From contig OZ243962.1 in NCBI GenBank assembly GCA_965214625.1, positions 620,001 through 684,000 of the forward strand: a stretch of DNA of 64,000 nucleotides. Direction: 5' to 3'. Numbering within the stretch: position 1 is the stretch's first letter; the number at the start of each line of letters is the position of its first letter. The DNA comes from G965214625 sp965214625 (lineage in GTDB: Bacteria; Pseudomonadota; Gammaproteobacteria; Arenicellales; Poriferihabitantaceae). Below the pieces are notes generated by a model that was given only the letters and a program-made list of their open reading frames with translations, did no database searches and was not told where the DNA came from. The position numbers and the translations under genes were made by a program. This document shows, one piece after another, positions 16,547 to 26,215 of this stretch.

Positions 16547-17449
16547 ATGAAATTATTGATTACTGGTGGCACCGGATTCATCGGCCAACACCTGATTGCC
16601 GCACTGCTAAAGCAGAACCATCAAATCACCGTGCTGTCCCGCCAACCTGACACGCTGACAAAACGCTATCGAGAACAGGTGCGCAGCATGACCTCGCTGG
16701 ATGAGTGGCAGGCAGATGACAGGTATCATGCGGTTATTAACCTGGCGGGAGCCCCGATCGTTGATCGACGATGGACTAATCGTCAGAAACAGCTGATTTG
16801 GGATAGCCGAATTCTACTGACGGAAAAACTGATTGAAAGAATGTCGGCGGCAAATCGCAGGCCCGGTATCCTCATCAGTGGGTCCGCGATCGGGTATTAT
16901 GGTGATACCGGCGACCTGGCGATTGATGAGGACAGCCCGAACGGGGCTGATTTCGGCGCAAGAATGTGCCACGCATGGGAATCTGCCGCATTTAACGCCC
17001 AGTCGCTGGGGGTGCGGACCTGTATCATCCGCACCGGACTGGTCCTCGGCCAGGCGGGCGGTATACTCAAGAAAATGATCCCGCCATTTCGTTTTTTTCT
17101 TGGATCTCGGTTAGGCAATGGACAACAGTGGATGAGTTGGATACACATCAATGATCAGGTCGGAGCAATGCTGGCCCTGCTCAACCACGCTGACGCAGAG
17201 GGCATCTATAATCTGACCGCACCGGAACCGGTGACCAATGCCACTTTGACACAAACACTGGCGACCTCGCTGCATCGCCGCGCTTTCCTGACCATGCCTG
17301 GCTGGCTCATCAAGGCAGCACTTGGAGAAGCCAGCCATATGTTATTGGGAGGACAAAAAGTCTTTCCGTCCCGGCTGCAGGCAGTGCATTATGAATATCA
17401 ATACCCGCATTTGACTGGCGCACTCAACAACCTGCTAAAGTCACCCTGA
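16547..17449 (+). CDS. yfcH: TIGR01777-type NAD(P)-binding epimerase-like protein YfcH
   Basis: Atypical SDR (SDR39U1) of 300 residues. The N-terminal Rossmann motif GGTGFIG is at residues 7-13, NLAGAPIVDRRW is the family's second hallmark, and the active-site-like SGSAIGYYGDTG follows. The C-terminal third (from about residue 235, VTNATLTQTLA...MPGWLIKAALGEASHMLLGGQKVFPSRL) is the DUF1731 domain. The biochemical role is unknown; such proteins are widespread and have been proposed to act on nucleotide sugars or in cell division. It converges with the FMN reductase gene, with only five bases between the stops. Confidence 0.9.
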   Translation: MKLLITGGTGFIGQHLIAALLKQNHQITVLSRQPDTLTKRYREQVRSMTSLDEWQADDRYHAVINLAGAPIVDRRWTNRQKQLIWDSRILLTEKLIERMSAANRRPGILISGSAIGYYGDTGDLAIDEDSPNGADFGARMCHAWESAAFNAQSLGVRTCIIRTGLVLGQAGGILKKMIPPFRFFLGSRLGNGQQWMSWIHINDQVGAMLALLNHADAEGIYNLTAPEPVTNATLTQTLATSLHRRAFLTMPGWLIKAALGEASHMLLGGQKVFPSRLQAVHYEYQYPHLTGALNNLLKSP

Positions 17450-17454
17450 TCGCA

Positions 17455-18027
17455 TCAGGTGATTCTTTTGGCGAGGGCCACCAGTTGTCCGGTCAGGTTG
17501 CACAGGGCCGTTTGTCGTTTATCGTCAACCAATTCCCCCGCTTCAGTGAAAGCACTGACCGCATTCGGGAGCGCAATCTGATTCGGCAACACGGTCACAC
17601 CCAGATTACCGAGCAGCATACGAAGCACGACCAATCCTCTGAGTCCGCCCAATGCGCCCATCGAAGTCGACATGATGGCCGCACACTTCCCTTTAAAGGC
17701 AACGAGAGGTATTTCCGTATCCGATTCCTTTCTCGAGGCCCAGTCAATCGCATTTTTGAGTAACGGGCTATAGGCACTGTTGTATTCGGGGGATGCAATC
17801 AGGAAACCATCGTGTGACACAAGCAACTGTTTGAATTTTCGGGCGTTCTCAGGCATACCGTGTCGGCTTTCGAGATCCTGATCAAAAATCGGCATCGGAT
17901 AGTCCGCCAAGTTCAAGAGGGTGACCACCGCGCCCGCTTGCTCTGCCTTGCGGGCTCCGAGTGCAACCAGTTTCTGATTGAAGGAATCTACTCTGATACT
18001 CCCTGCAAATGCGATAATTTTAGCCAT
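17455..18027 (-). CDS. NADPH-dependent FMN reductase (flavodoxin-like quinone/chromate reductase)
   Basis: Flavodoxin-fold FMN reductase, 190 residues from ATG 18027 (MAKIIAFAGS). A frame reaching further upstream adds about 93 residues without domain character, so this start is preferred; ATG 18036 is the close alternative. FMN phosphate-binding residues are in AGSIRVDSFNQKL, and SPEYNSAYSPLLKNAIDWAS is the conserved NADPH-dependent FMN reductase motif. Likely reduces FMN, quinones or azo/chromate-type acceptors in the cytoplasm as an antioxidant enzyme (ChrR/YieF type). Transcribed alone. Confidence 0.88.
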   Translation of the reverse strand: MAKIIAFAGSIRVDSFNQKLVALGARKAEQAGAVVTLLNLADYPMPIFDQDLESRHGMPENARKFKQLLVSHDGFLIASPEYNSAYSPLLKNAIDWASRKESDTEIPLVAFKGKCAAIMSTSMGALGGLRGLVVLRMLLGNLGVTVLPNQIALPNAVSAFTEAGELVDDKRQTALCNLTGQLVALAKRIT

Positions 18028-18686
18028 ATAACCCATTATATCCGGATCGTCATTTATTTTCGATGCAGGTGGCGCACGCAGTTTGCGTGAAGGGCTATCT
18101 CCAGACAGGTGCCGGCCGCTGGACTGGAAGAAGTTCTTTTGAAGGGTTCTTTCGATAAAGACAGAGGAACCACGGTCGTCGCTTTCAATTCCGAAGCGGT
18201 CGACTTGACGACACAAAGCGATACCGACATGACAGCGGACTGTCCTGGGCAACAGGCATTCGGTTAGGGGATCTTCCTGTTCACTTGTGGCGGACATGTG
18301 ACTCACACGGGGTCATGGAAAACCCCATTGGGCATGACCAACGCAGTCATCAAGACAATGACAACATTGGAAACGGACAGTGGTGACGGCGTTGCCGTCA
18401 TTCGATTGGCATCAATTCGACACGGGTACAACTACCGATGGTTCGTTCGAATGACTATCCCCGATGCAGACGTACCCCAAAACAGGTATCATCGCACGAT
18501 GGAGATGCAGCCCGTAAGTGGCACACGTGTTGCGGGTTCATTGGTCAATGATGTCCGACGGCCAACCCCAGCCTGGGCAGTGGCTGTCTTTTTCATTTTC
18601 AAATGCGTTGCAGATTTTCTGCCAATGAGTGCTTCAGTTGCTGAACGATCGGCAAGGCGACCTGATAAAAACACCGGAACCATTCC
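18028..18686. other. Intergenic region of 659 bases, no gene supported
   Basis: Lies between the FMN reductase (minus) and oppA (plus). Open frames on both strands (including one of 130 codons, 18298-18690) show no domain, signal peptide or ribosome site. The region should contain promoters for both flanking units, but none could be picked with confidence. Confidence 0.5.
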
Positions 18687-20420
18687 ATGACGATGCCCTC
18701 AACACCACCCGCCATCACAACAGTCCAATCCATGGCGACCTATCGGACACCTCTCATTCCCCGCTCTCGCCTCATGACAACGGGAATCTGTGTTGCACTG
18801 ATGATGGTGGCCGTTGCTTTGGGGCTGGGTCTAAGTCCGCTTGCCCGGGCCGACGCACTGTCCTACCACCCGAGGACGGGAGAAAGGCTGTCGGACAACC
18901 AGACATTCACCTACCGCATGCTGGATGAATCTCCTACACTGGACCCTCAGCTGAATCGGGATTCAGGCGGGTTTGACATTCTGCGTGATCTGTTTGAGGG
19001 GCTTTTGAACCAGGATGACAAGGGCAATCTGGTCCCAGGCGTTGCCGAGCGATTTGCCCGTTCCGATGAAAATCTCACCTTTACCTTTTCCCTGAGAAAC
19101 AATGCCAAATGGTCAAACGGCGACCCCGTGACAGCCGCAGATTTTATCTATGGCTGGCAACGGGCTGTCGACCCGGCTGTCGGCTCGGGATATGCCTGGT
19201 ACATCGAGCTTGCAGGGATTCGCAACGCCAGTGAAATACTCAAGGGCAATCTGCCTCCTGATGCGCTCGGCGTTAGCGCACCTGACCCGCTGACACTGGT
19301 GGTGGAACTGGAGCGCCCGGTCCCCTACTTTCCGGCAATGACGACCTATGCCACGTTTTTTCCGGCACATAGACCGACCATCGAGACCCATGGAACTGCC
19401 TGGACACATCCGGAAAATATTGTCTCAAACGGTGCCTACAGGCTAACCGATCATATACCCAACGAATTCCATTCACGCACCCGAAATCCATTGTACTGGA
19501 ACAATGAAAAAACCATCATCGAAAAGGTAACCGGGCTGATCATCAATGACGAGCACCAGGCGTTGACACGCTATTTTGCCGGCGAGATTGACCGCACCGG
19601 TATCCCGGCCGGACAGTTTCCAAATCTCAACGAGCAGTACCCCGGCCAAGCGGTTTCCGTCCCGTCGCTGTGCACCTACTATTACACCTTCAACCACACC
19701 GAATCCGGCCACCCGGCACTGCACGATACCCGGGTCCGAAGAGCATTGTCCTACGCGCTGGACCGCAATATCATCGTCAACAGCCTGCTCAAGGGGGGGC
19801 AGAACCCGGCTTACCACTTTACCCATTCGGCAACGGCCGGATTCAAAGCACCGGACATTGATTACGCCAACATGACCCAGTCAGAGCGTGATGATATGGC
19901 CAGGAAACTGATGGCTGAAGCAGGTTATGGACCCGATCGACCCCTGAAGCTGACACTGATCTACAATACATCGGAGTCACACAAGAAAATCGCCACGGTC
20001 GCCGCGCAGATGTGGAAGCAAAAGCTCGGGGTCGAGATCGTGCTGTCAAATTTCGAGTGGAAAACGTTCCTGGAACGTCGCAAGCATCAGGAGTTCGACT
20101 TGGCCAGGGCCGGCTGGTGCGGAGATTATAACGAAGCCTCAACATTTCTGGATCTCATGACCACCACGTCCGGTGCCAATGATGGCCGATTCTCTGACCC
20201 CAGAGTGGATCAACTGATGACACAATCCAGAACACTGGATGATCCTTCATCCAATTACCGCAAAGTGGAACACATTCTGGCAGCACAAATGGCCATTATC
20301 CCCATTTATCATTATACGAGTGTCTTTATGCTCAATCCCTCTATCCGGGGCTGGCCCTTCGACAATGTCCAGCAGTACTGGTATTCCAAAAACCTCTATC
20401 GGGTAAACAATCCTGACTGA
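18687..20420 (+). CDS. oppA: Oligopeptide ABC transporter periplasmic binding protein OppA
   Basis: Peptide-binding protein of the SBP family 5 type, 577 residues. An N-terminal hydrophobic stretch (TTGICVALMMVAVALGLGLSPLARA) forms a signal peptide, with the mature end near ADALSYHP. The family 5 signature is seen as FDILRDLFEGLLNQDDKGNLVPGVAE and the FTFSLRNNAKWSNGDPVTAADFIYGWQRAVDP segment, which is typical of OppA. Start choice is uncertain: ATGs at 18687, 18693 and 18732 are all in frame and the last gives a more normal signal peptide. First gene of a complete oppABCDF operon. Confidence 0.92.
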   Translation: MTMPSTPPAITTVQSMATYRTPLIPRSRLMTTGICVALMMVAVALGLGLSPLARADALSYHPRTGERLSDNQTFTYRMLDESPTLDPQLNRDSGGFDILRDLFEGLLNQDDKGNLVPGVAERFARSDENLTFTFSLRNNAKWSNGDPVTAADFIYGWQRAVDPAVGSGYAWYIELAGIRNASEILKGNLPPDALGVSAPDPLTLVVELERPVPYFPAMTTYATFFPAHRPTIETHGTAWTHPENIVSNGAYRLTDHIPNEFHSRTRNPLYWNNEKTIIEKVTGLIINDEHQALTRYFAGEIDRTGIPAGQFPNLNEQYPGQAVSVPSLCTYYYTFNHTESGHPALHDTRVRRALSYALDRNIIVNSLLKGGQNPAYHFTHSATAGFKAPDIDYANMTQSERDDMARKLMAEAGYGPDRPLKLTLIYNTSESHKKIATVAAQMWKQKLGVEIVLSNFEWKTFLERRKHQEFDLARAGWCGDYNEASTFLDLMTTTSGANDGRFSDPRVDQLMTQSRTLDDPSSNYRKVEHILAAQMAIIPIYHYTSVFMLNPSIRGWPFDNVQQYWYSKNLYRVNNPD

Positions 20421-20437
20421 ACACGGCTTTCAGGCAA

Positions 20438-21361
20438 ATGCTGGGATATATACTGAAGCGAATCGGCATTGCGGTTCCGACCATCGTGGTATTGATCGTC
20501 CTGTCCTTCGCCCTGATGCATTGGGCACCGGGCAGCCCATTTTCCGGAGAACGACCGCTGCCACCCGAAATACTCGCCAACCTCGAAGCAAAATATGGTC
20601 TTGACCGTTCCTTTCCGGAACAGGTTGTCCGCTATACCTGGAACATCGTCACGGAGTTTGATTTCGGACCTTCGTATATCTACAAAGACCGCACGGTCAA
20701 CGAAATCATTGCGCAGGGATTTCCGGTCACCCTGACCTACGGTTCGCTGGCCTTTGTGGCAAGCATTCTGGTTGGCATCAGCCTGGGCATTGTCGCCGCA
20801 GTGTATCGCAACACCTGGCTTGACATCCTGGCTGTCGGCATCTCCGTGGGTGCCCAGGTATTGCCCAATTTTATCATGGCACCGATTCTGGTCCTTGTCT
20901 TTACCCTGGGGCTGGGCTGGCTTCCCGGCGGTGGCTGGCAAGGTGGCCAATGGCCCTACCTGATCATGCCGATCATTGCACTCGCCACCAGCTTTATGGC
21001 CTCGATCGCCCGGATGACCCGGTCCTCGATGATCGAAACCCTGAATACCGATTTCATTCTCACGGCACGATCAAAAGGCCTGCCCTTTTGGCAAGTGATC
21101 ATCAGGCACGCCATGAAACCGGCCCTGCTTCCTGTCATCTCCTATCTTGGCCCCACCTTCGTCGGCATGATCACCGGTTCGGTGGTGATTGACATTTACT
21201 TCTCCACCGGCGGTATCGGACAGCATTTCGTCAATGCGGCGATCAATCGCGACTACCCATTGATTATGGGAGTCACTATCGTGAGCGGTATCCTGACCGT
21301 ACTGTTCAATTTGCTCGTGGATATCCTCTATGCCTGGATTGATCCCCGAATCCGTTACTAG
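20438..21361 (+). CDS. oppB: Oligopeptide ABC transporter permease OppB
   Basis: Inner-membrane permease, 307 residues. It opens MLGYILKRIGIAVPTIVVLIVLSF, the typical OppB/DppB first helix, followed by ALMHWAPGSPF and a periplasmic loop. The EAA-type cytoplasmic motif is RSKGLPFWQVIIRHAMKPALLP. About six transmembrane helices are expected. It starts 17 bases after the oppA stop and pairs with OppC to form the translocation path. Confidence 0.95.
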   Translation: MLGYILKRIGIAVPTIVVLIVLSFALMHWAPGSPFSGERPLPPEILANLEAKYGLDRSFPEQVVRYTWNIVTEFDFGPSYIYKDRTVNEIIAQGFPVTLTYGSLAFVASILVGISLGIVAAVYRNTWLDILAVGISVGAQVLPNFIMAPILVLVFTLGLGWLPGGGWQGGQWPYLIMPIIALATSFMASIARMTRSSMIETLNTDFILTARSKGLPFWQVIIRHAMKPALLPVISYLGPTFVGMITGSVVIDIYFSTGGIGQHFVNAAINRDYPLIMGVTIVSGILTVLFNLLVDILYAWIDPRIRY

Positions 21362-21382
21362 GCCGATGCATCCAGACGCCTC

Positions 21383-22297
21383 ATGTTGACCGCCCACCCC
21401 CATCCGGATTCGATGACAACTGCCGGCATCGGACGATCACTCTGGCAGGATGCAGGTGATCGTGTCTTGCAAAATCCGGTGGCAATGGCCAGTCTCATCG
21501 CATTGATACTGGTCGGCATATTCGCCGTTTTCGGCCCGATATTTTCCTCATGGACAAGCGAAGAAATTGACTGGAATGTGCTCGGACAGGTGGACATCGC
21601 GGGTCAGCCCTCCCTGCAAACCGGCCATTATTTCGGGACCGATCAGTTGGGACGTGATCTTTTTGTGAGAACAGCTTATGGCGTACGTGTCTCCCTGATG
21701 GTCGGCATTGTCGGCGCACTGATTGCCATCGTGGTTGGCACCCTGTATGGTTCCCTTGCAGGTTATATGGGAGGTCACACCGACAATATCATGATGCGAA
21801 TCGTCGATGTGCTGATGTCGATTCCGTATATGTTTGTCCTGATCATTCTGCTTGTGATGTTTGGACAGTCGATCATCCTGATTTTTGTGGGTATCGGGCT
21901 GGTCTCCTGGCTTGACATGTCACGAATCGTCCGTGGACAGACCCTGAGCATCAAGAACCGGGAATATGTCGAAAGTGCGATTGTCATTGGAGTGCCGACA
22001 CCACGCATCCTGTTCCGCCATGTCCTGCCCAATCTGATGGGGGTCGTGATCGTCTATGCGACACTGCTGATTCCCAACATGATCATATTCGAAAGCTTTA
22101 TCAGCTTTTTGGGGCTGGGCATTCAAGAGCCCAACACGTCCCTCGGTGTACTGATCAGTGAAGGCGCATCACAAATGCAATATGGCGTACTGTGGCAGCT
22201 TGGCTTCCCGCTTGCCTTTTTCATGGTCATCCAATTCGGTTTTTTCTTTCTCGGAGACGGGATACGCGATGCACTCGATCCAAGAAACCGGAACTGA
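21383..22297 (+). CDS. oppC: Oligopeptide ABC transporter permease OppC
   Basis: Second permease of the importer, 304 residues. The N-terminal OppC_N helix (VAMASLIALILVGIFAVFGP) is followed by the GTDQLGRDLFVRTAYGVRVSL signature that distinguishes OppC/DppC proteins. The EAA motif is around YVESAIVIGVPTPRILFRHVLPN. The end of the gene overlaps oppD by 29 bases, implying translational coupling. Confidence 0.95.
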   Translation: MLTAHPHPDSMTTAGIGRSLWQDAGDRVLQNPVAMASLIALILVGIFAVFGPIFSSWTSEEIDWNVLGQVDIAGQPSLQTGHYFGTDQLGRDLFVRTAYGVRVSLMVGIVGALIAIVVGTLYGSLAGYMGGHTDNIMMRIVDVLMSIPYMFVLIILLVMFGQSIILIFVGIGLVSWLDMSRIVRGQTLSIKNREYVESAIVIGVPTPRILFRHVLPNLMGVVIVYATLLIPNMIIFESFISFLGLGIQEPNTSLGVLISEGASQMQYGVLWQLGFPLAFFMVIQFGFFFLGDGIRDALDPRNRN

Positions 22298-23258
22298 ATC
22301 GGCACTCCTGTCAGTGCGGAACCTCTCGGTCACGTTTCGGACTCCGACGGGCCCGGTGATAGCCGTTGATGACGTCAATTTCGACATCCATCCCGGGGAG
22401 GTGCTGGCTATTGTCGGCGAAAGCGGCTCCGGCAAGACCCAGACATCGCTTGCCATCCTCGGCCTGTCCGCCCGCAATGTCACGACAGAAGGTTCGATTT
22501 GCTGGAAAAACAAAGAAATTCTCGACTGGCCTGAACATCGACTGTCCCGTCTTCGTGCCGAGGAAATTGCCATGGTATTCCAGAACCCGATGACCTCACT
22601 CAACCCCTATCTACGCATTTCGACCCAGATGATGGAAGGGTTGCCGCGAAAAGACAAGATGAGTCGGTCCCAAGCCAGGAAAGCCTGTATTGAAATGCTG
22701 CAACACGTTCAGATTTCCGATGCCGAAATCCGGTTCGACCGGTACCCTCATGAATTTTCCGGGGGCATGCAGCAGCGCATCATGATTGCCATGGGGCTGC
22801 TGCGCCATCCCCAACTGCTGATTGCAGACGAACCGATGACCGCACTGGACGTCACTGTCCAGATGCAAGTTGTCCAATTGCTGGAGCGCATACGGCAAGC
22901 TCACGGTACCGCGATCATGCTCATTTCGCACAACATGGGACTAGTGGCGAGTATCAGTGACACGATTGCCATCATGTACAGCGGTCAGATTGTCGAAACC
23001 GGTCCCACCGAAAGGGTGTTCTCCCACCCTTGCCATCCGTATACCCGCGCATTGCTCGACGCGATACCCAGAATTGATCGGACCGGATCGGTCTTGCAGG
23101 GTATCGCCGGAGAACCACCGGATCCGTTGTTACGCCCGTCCGGTTGCCCTTTCCATCTGCGATGTCGGCACCGGTTGCCACAATGTGTCGATACCAGACC
23201 CAGCATGGAACATCACGAGGGTCATTCGTATGCCTGTCATCTTGCTACCGTCCCATGA
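22269..23258 (+). CDS. oppD: Oligopeptide ABC transporter ATPase OppD
   Basis: ATP-binding subunit, 329 residues from ATG 22269. The frame is open further upstream inside oppC, but the upstream codons read hydrophobic nonsense. Walker A is GESGSGKTQ, the signature FSGGMQQR, Walker B LLIADEPMTALD and the switch histidine is in LISHNMG. The C-terminal oligo_HPY domain carries HPYTRALLDAIP and a cysteine group (CPFHLRCRHRLPQC) expected of an Fe-S-binding C-terminal tail in Dpp/OppD proteins. Its stop overlaps the oppF start (ATGA). Confidence 0.94.
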   Translation: MHSIQETGTESALLSVRNLSVTFRTPTGPVIAVDDVNFDIHPGEVLAIVGESGSGKTQTSLAILGLSARNVTTEGSICWKNKEILDWPEHRLSRLRAEEIAMVFQNPMTSLNPYLRISTQMMEGLPRKDKMSRSQARKACIEMLQHVQISDAEIRFDRYPHEFSGGMQQRIMIAMGLLRHPQLLIADEPMTALDVTVQMQVVQLLERIRQAHGTAIMLISHNMGLVASISDTIAIMYSGQIVETGPTERVFSHPCHPYTRALLDAIPRIDRTGSVLQGIAGEPPDPLLRPSGCPFHLRCRHRLPQCVDTRPSMEHHEGHSYACHLATVP

Positions 23259-24265
23259 ACTCCTTGCTTCAGATCAACGAAGTCACCGTGGAATTTACGG
23301 TGCGTGGCAATTCGGGTTTCTGGGGCAAGCCCCCGGTCCGAACCATTGCCGTTGACCATGTCTCACTGGAGCTCGAAGAGCACGAAACACTCGGTGTCGT
23401 TGGCGAAAGCGGCTCCGGGAAAACCACCCTGATCAGAACCGTGGTGGGAACCGTCCCCCTTTCCGGAGGACAAGTCCTGTGGCGGGGAACGAATCTGGCG
23501 CAGGTCTCACCGGCAACACGACGGCAGATCAGAAAAGATATATCGATGGTCTTTCAAAATCCGATTGCCTCGCTCAACCCCAGCATGACCATCGGACAGA
23601 TTATTGCCGAACCCAGACAAGTGCACTTTCCACAAACGACAAAAGCAGAAATCCGACAACGGGTCGGTCAAGCCATGGAATGGGTCGGACTGGCTCCTGG
23701 CCTGGTGAACCGGTATCCTCATGAGTTTTCGGGAGGACAGTGTCAGCGGGTCGGAATCGCCAGGGCATTGATTACCCAACCGGCGCTGATCATCTGCGAT
23801 GAACCGGTGGCATCACTCGATGTATCCATCCGCGCCCAAGTCATCAACCTGCTTCAAAGACTCCAGAATGAACTGGGCATTTCACTGATCATGATATCCC
23901 ACGACCTCAGCACGGTGCGACATATTTCGCACAGGATTATGATCATGTACCGGGGCACTGTCATGGAAGTTATCCGTTCCGATCACTTGTTCAACAACAG
24001 TCGTCATCCCTACACCCGAGCCCTGGTCAATTCCATCCCTGTACCGGATCCGAAGATTCAGAAAGAACGCAATCGCCTGATCATGCCAAGTGAACCGCCT
24101 TCAATGGAGGATTTTACATCGGGCTGCAAGTTTGCAAGTCGGTGTCCCATTTCCCAACCGGATTGCTCCCGTTCGCGACCAGCCTTGATGCCGACAGGGT
24201 CTGATCATCTTCTGGCCTGTCCACACGCCACCACGACCGGAAACGGCTCCTCACCGACACAATAA
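23255..24265 (+). CDS. oppF: Oligopeptide ABC transporter ATPase OppF
   Basis: Second ATPase of the importer, 336 residues from ATG 23255 (MNSLLQINEVTVEF). Walker A GESGSGKTT, signature SGGQCQRVGIARAL, Walker B LIICDEPVASLD, switch LIMISHDLSTV, then the oligo_HPY tail with HPYTRALVNSIPVPDP and CKFASRCPISQPDC. It overlaps oppD by four bases and ends the operon. Five complete genes indicate a functional peptide uptake system. Confidence 0.94.
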   Translation: MNSLLQINEVTVEFTVRGNSGFWGKPPVRTIAVDHVSLELEEHETLGVVGESGSGKTTLIRTVVGTVPLSGGQVLWRGTNLAQVSPATRRQIRKDISMVFQNPIASLNPSMTIGQIIAEPRQVHFPQTTKAEIRQRVGQAMEWVGLAPGLVNRYPHEFSGGQCQRVGIARALITQPALIICDEPVASLDVSIRAQVINLLQRLQNELGISLIMISHDLSTVRHISHRIMIMYRGTVMEVIRSDHLFNNSRHPYTRALVNSIPVPDPKIQKERNRLIMPSEPPSMEDFTSGCKFASRCPISQPDCSRSRPALMPTGSDHLLACPHATTTGNGSSPTQ

Positions 24266-24822
24266 ACCGGACCTGGTGAGGGGACACCGTCCGTCCAGTC
24301 CATGCGGCAGACCGCAGTCAACCGTCTGCGAAGGAGATTCGGTGATATCCCTTGTCACGCGTCATCGCACTCCCGGTGTATTTGGCACCGAAAACGGCTG
24401 GATAAAGTCAACCGGATGATTCAAACTGGAGACCGGATCGGTATTGTGGGGTGCAATCATACCGACAAATCAATCCGCTTGATCGTAATCGTACCGCAGT
24501 TTCGTCCCGCTGCGAGAGAACCTCACATCATGCGGATGTAACAAGCGTCAGGCCTGACCAGACGCACGGCTTTTCGGATCATACAATCCGGTTCGATAGG
24601 GTTGCGCCGATTAGCGGGAGGTCGGACGGAGTCTTTACCCAACCACCATCAAATCATTATCATTCGACCCACTTTCCCGGCACAAACGGTTGAACCGTAT
24701 GGCATCGTTATTACCGCAGATTGATGCCTGTGAGGGGCGGAATCTGCGGCAACAGGTCAGCAACATATCCGGTCACCGCTCATCCAGATAAGGATTTTGG
24801 TGTGCGGCAATCGCCGAAAATG
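24266..24822. other. Intergenic region of 557 bases, nothing recognised
   Basis: Lies between the 3' ends of oppF and the convergent FAD oxidase. Short open frames here lack domains and ribosome sites. No terminator hairpin with a U-tract was found by eye. Confidence 0.5.
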
Positions 24823-26118
24823 TCAACTGAAATGATCCTTCATTTTGAAATAGCTGATCGAAGGCACCAGAAACCAGGGCTTTCCGGTATACAGCAACTG
24901 CGTGGGAAACGGTGCCTCATCCAGCGCAGTCCGTCCCTCTGGCAATCCCAGGACCTGTCGTCCGATCCGCATGCCCAGATAACTGGACAAGGAAATCCCG
25001 GAACCACAATAGCCCATGGAATAATACAGGCCGTCGTGATTCCCCAAGTGAGGCAGGCTGTCAAACGTGTAGCCGACAAATCCCATCCAGCAGTGGGTCA
25101 CTTTGATAGGCTTCAATTCCGGGAAAATGGCCGTCATCAACCGATGCAGTCTCGGGGCGCACTTTCTCACATCGGTCTCGCCAACAGAAACCCGACCTCC
25201 GAAGATGATACGTTTGCGGTCAGGCGAACTGCGATAATACACGACCAGTTTCCGGGTATCCGTAATAACCCGGTTTTTCGGCATCAGCTTGTCCATTAAT
25301 GACGCATCAATTTCATCGGTTGCAATGATGTAACTGCCGATGGGAATAATACGACGCCGATGCCAGGGCGTGATTTTTCCAGTATAACCCCCTGTGGCAA
25401 TGATCACCTGTGCTGCAGTGATCATTCCTTCTGATGTCTGCACATCGTAACCCGATTTGTGGCGATGCAAACCGGTCACCTCACACCCGGATTTCACAAT
25501 AACACCCGATGTCACTGCCTTTTCATAAAGTCCCTGATGATATTTGGCCGGATCCAAAGAGGCATGTTTGGTTGACACAATGCCTCCATGGTAGCAGTCC
25601 GTCCCGATTTCCTGACGCACCTCCGATTCGGACACGGGATAACTGTCATCTGCCAGTGCATGCGGCAACAGGCTCAACTCTTTTTGCTGTTTTCGAAACT
25701 GCCGTGCACTATGTGCACCGGCAAACCGCCCGACTTGTTCAAGATCACAGTCAATCCCCTCTTGTTCGGTAAACGCCTTCACCCAATGCAGCGCATTCAT
25801 CCCCTCTCTGAGAATCGCCAGGGCACCTTCTTTCCCGAAACGGGTTGTCAGTTCACTGTAGCTGGGTTTGATACTGGTACTGACCTGTCCTCCATTACGG
25901 GAACTGCAACCCCAACCGATCGGTTTTGCATCCACCACAACCGTCTCCCTTCCTCCGCGGGACGTTTGAATCGCTGCAGACAGTCCGGTATATCCCGAAC
26001 CGATAACGACCACATCCGCCTTGGCTGGCAAGGGCGTTGACAGGGCGGGCGGTCGGGGGGTCATATCCCACCAATAGGGCTGGTCCTTGTAGTCGGGGGA
26101 AAACAGATGCTGAAACAT
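24823..26118 (-). CDS. DAO-family FAD oxidoreductase, PuuB/OrdL (gamma-glutamylputrescine oxidase)-like
   Basis: FAD amine oxidoreductase of about 431 residues from ATG 26118 (MFQHLFSPDYKDQPYWWD). An upstream extension in the frame runs into the promoter and is not used. The FAD motif VVVIGSGYTGLSAAIQTSRGG is near residue 36, followed by GWGCSSRNGGQVSTS, which is typical of PuuB/OrdL. The C-terminal FAD contact is YSMGYCGSGISLSSYLG. It probably deaminates or dealkylates a secondary amine, giving H2O2 or reduced quinone. No other puu gene is beside it, so gamma-glutamylputrescine is not established as substrate. It is divergent from the GMC oxidoreductase at 26216. Confidence 0.85.
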   Translation of the reverse strand: MFQHLFSPDYKDQPYWWDMTPRPPALSTPLPAKADVVVIGSGYTGLSAAIQTSRGGRETVVVDAKPIGWGCSSRNGGQVSTSIKPSYSELTTRFGKEGALAILREGMNALHWVKAFTEQEGIDCDLEQVGRFAGAHSARQFRKQQKELSLLPHALADDSYPVSESEVRQEIGTDCYHGGIVSTKHASLDPAKYHQGLYEKAVTSGVIVKSGCEVTGLHRHKSGYDVQTSEGMITAAQVIIATGGYTGKITPWHRRRIIPIGSYIIATDEIDASLMDKLMPKNRVITDTRKLVVYYRSSPDRKRIIFGGRVSVGETDVRKCAPRLHRLMTAIFPELKPIKVTHCWMGFVGYTFDSLPHLGNHDGLYYSMGYCGSGISLSSYLGMRIGRQVLGLPEGRTALDEAPFPTQLLYTGKPWFLVPSISYFKMKDHFS

Positions 26119-26215
26119 GATTGTCAAAAAAATGGCGGCGTCTATTGATTCTTGATGAACTCTGTTGTCAACTAGCCCGACTTTAGTCGCCTTGTACGGG
26201 CTTATCAAGTAACAC

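Noticed and set aside
18298..18690. 130-codon plus-strand open frame before oppA
   Set aside because: No domain, no ribosome site, mixed composition and overlap with both flanking units; probably chance in a GC-rich region.
23144..23254. Longer oppF frame beginning inside oppD
   Set aside because: The upstream codons read as an out-of-frame shadow of oppD; the ATGA overlap at 23255 is the natural coupled start.
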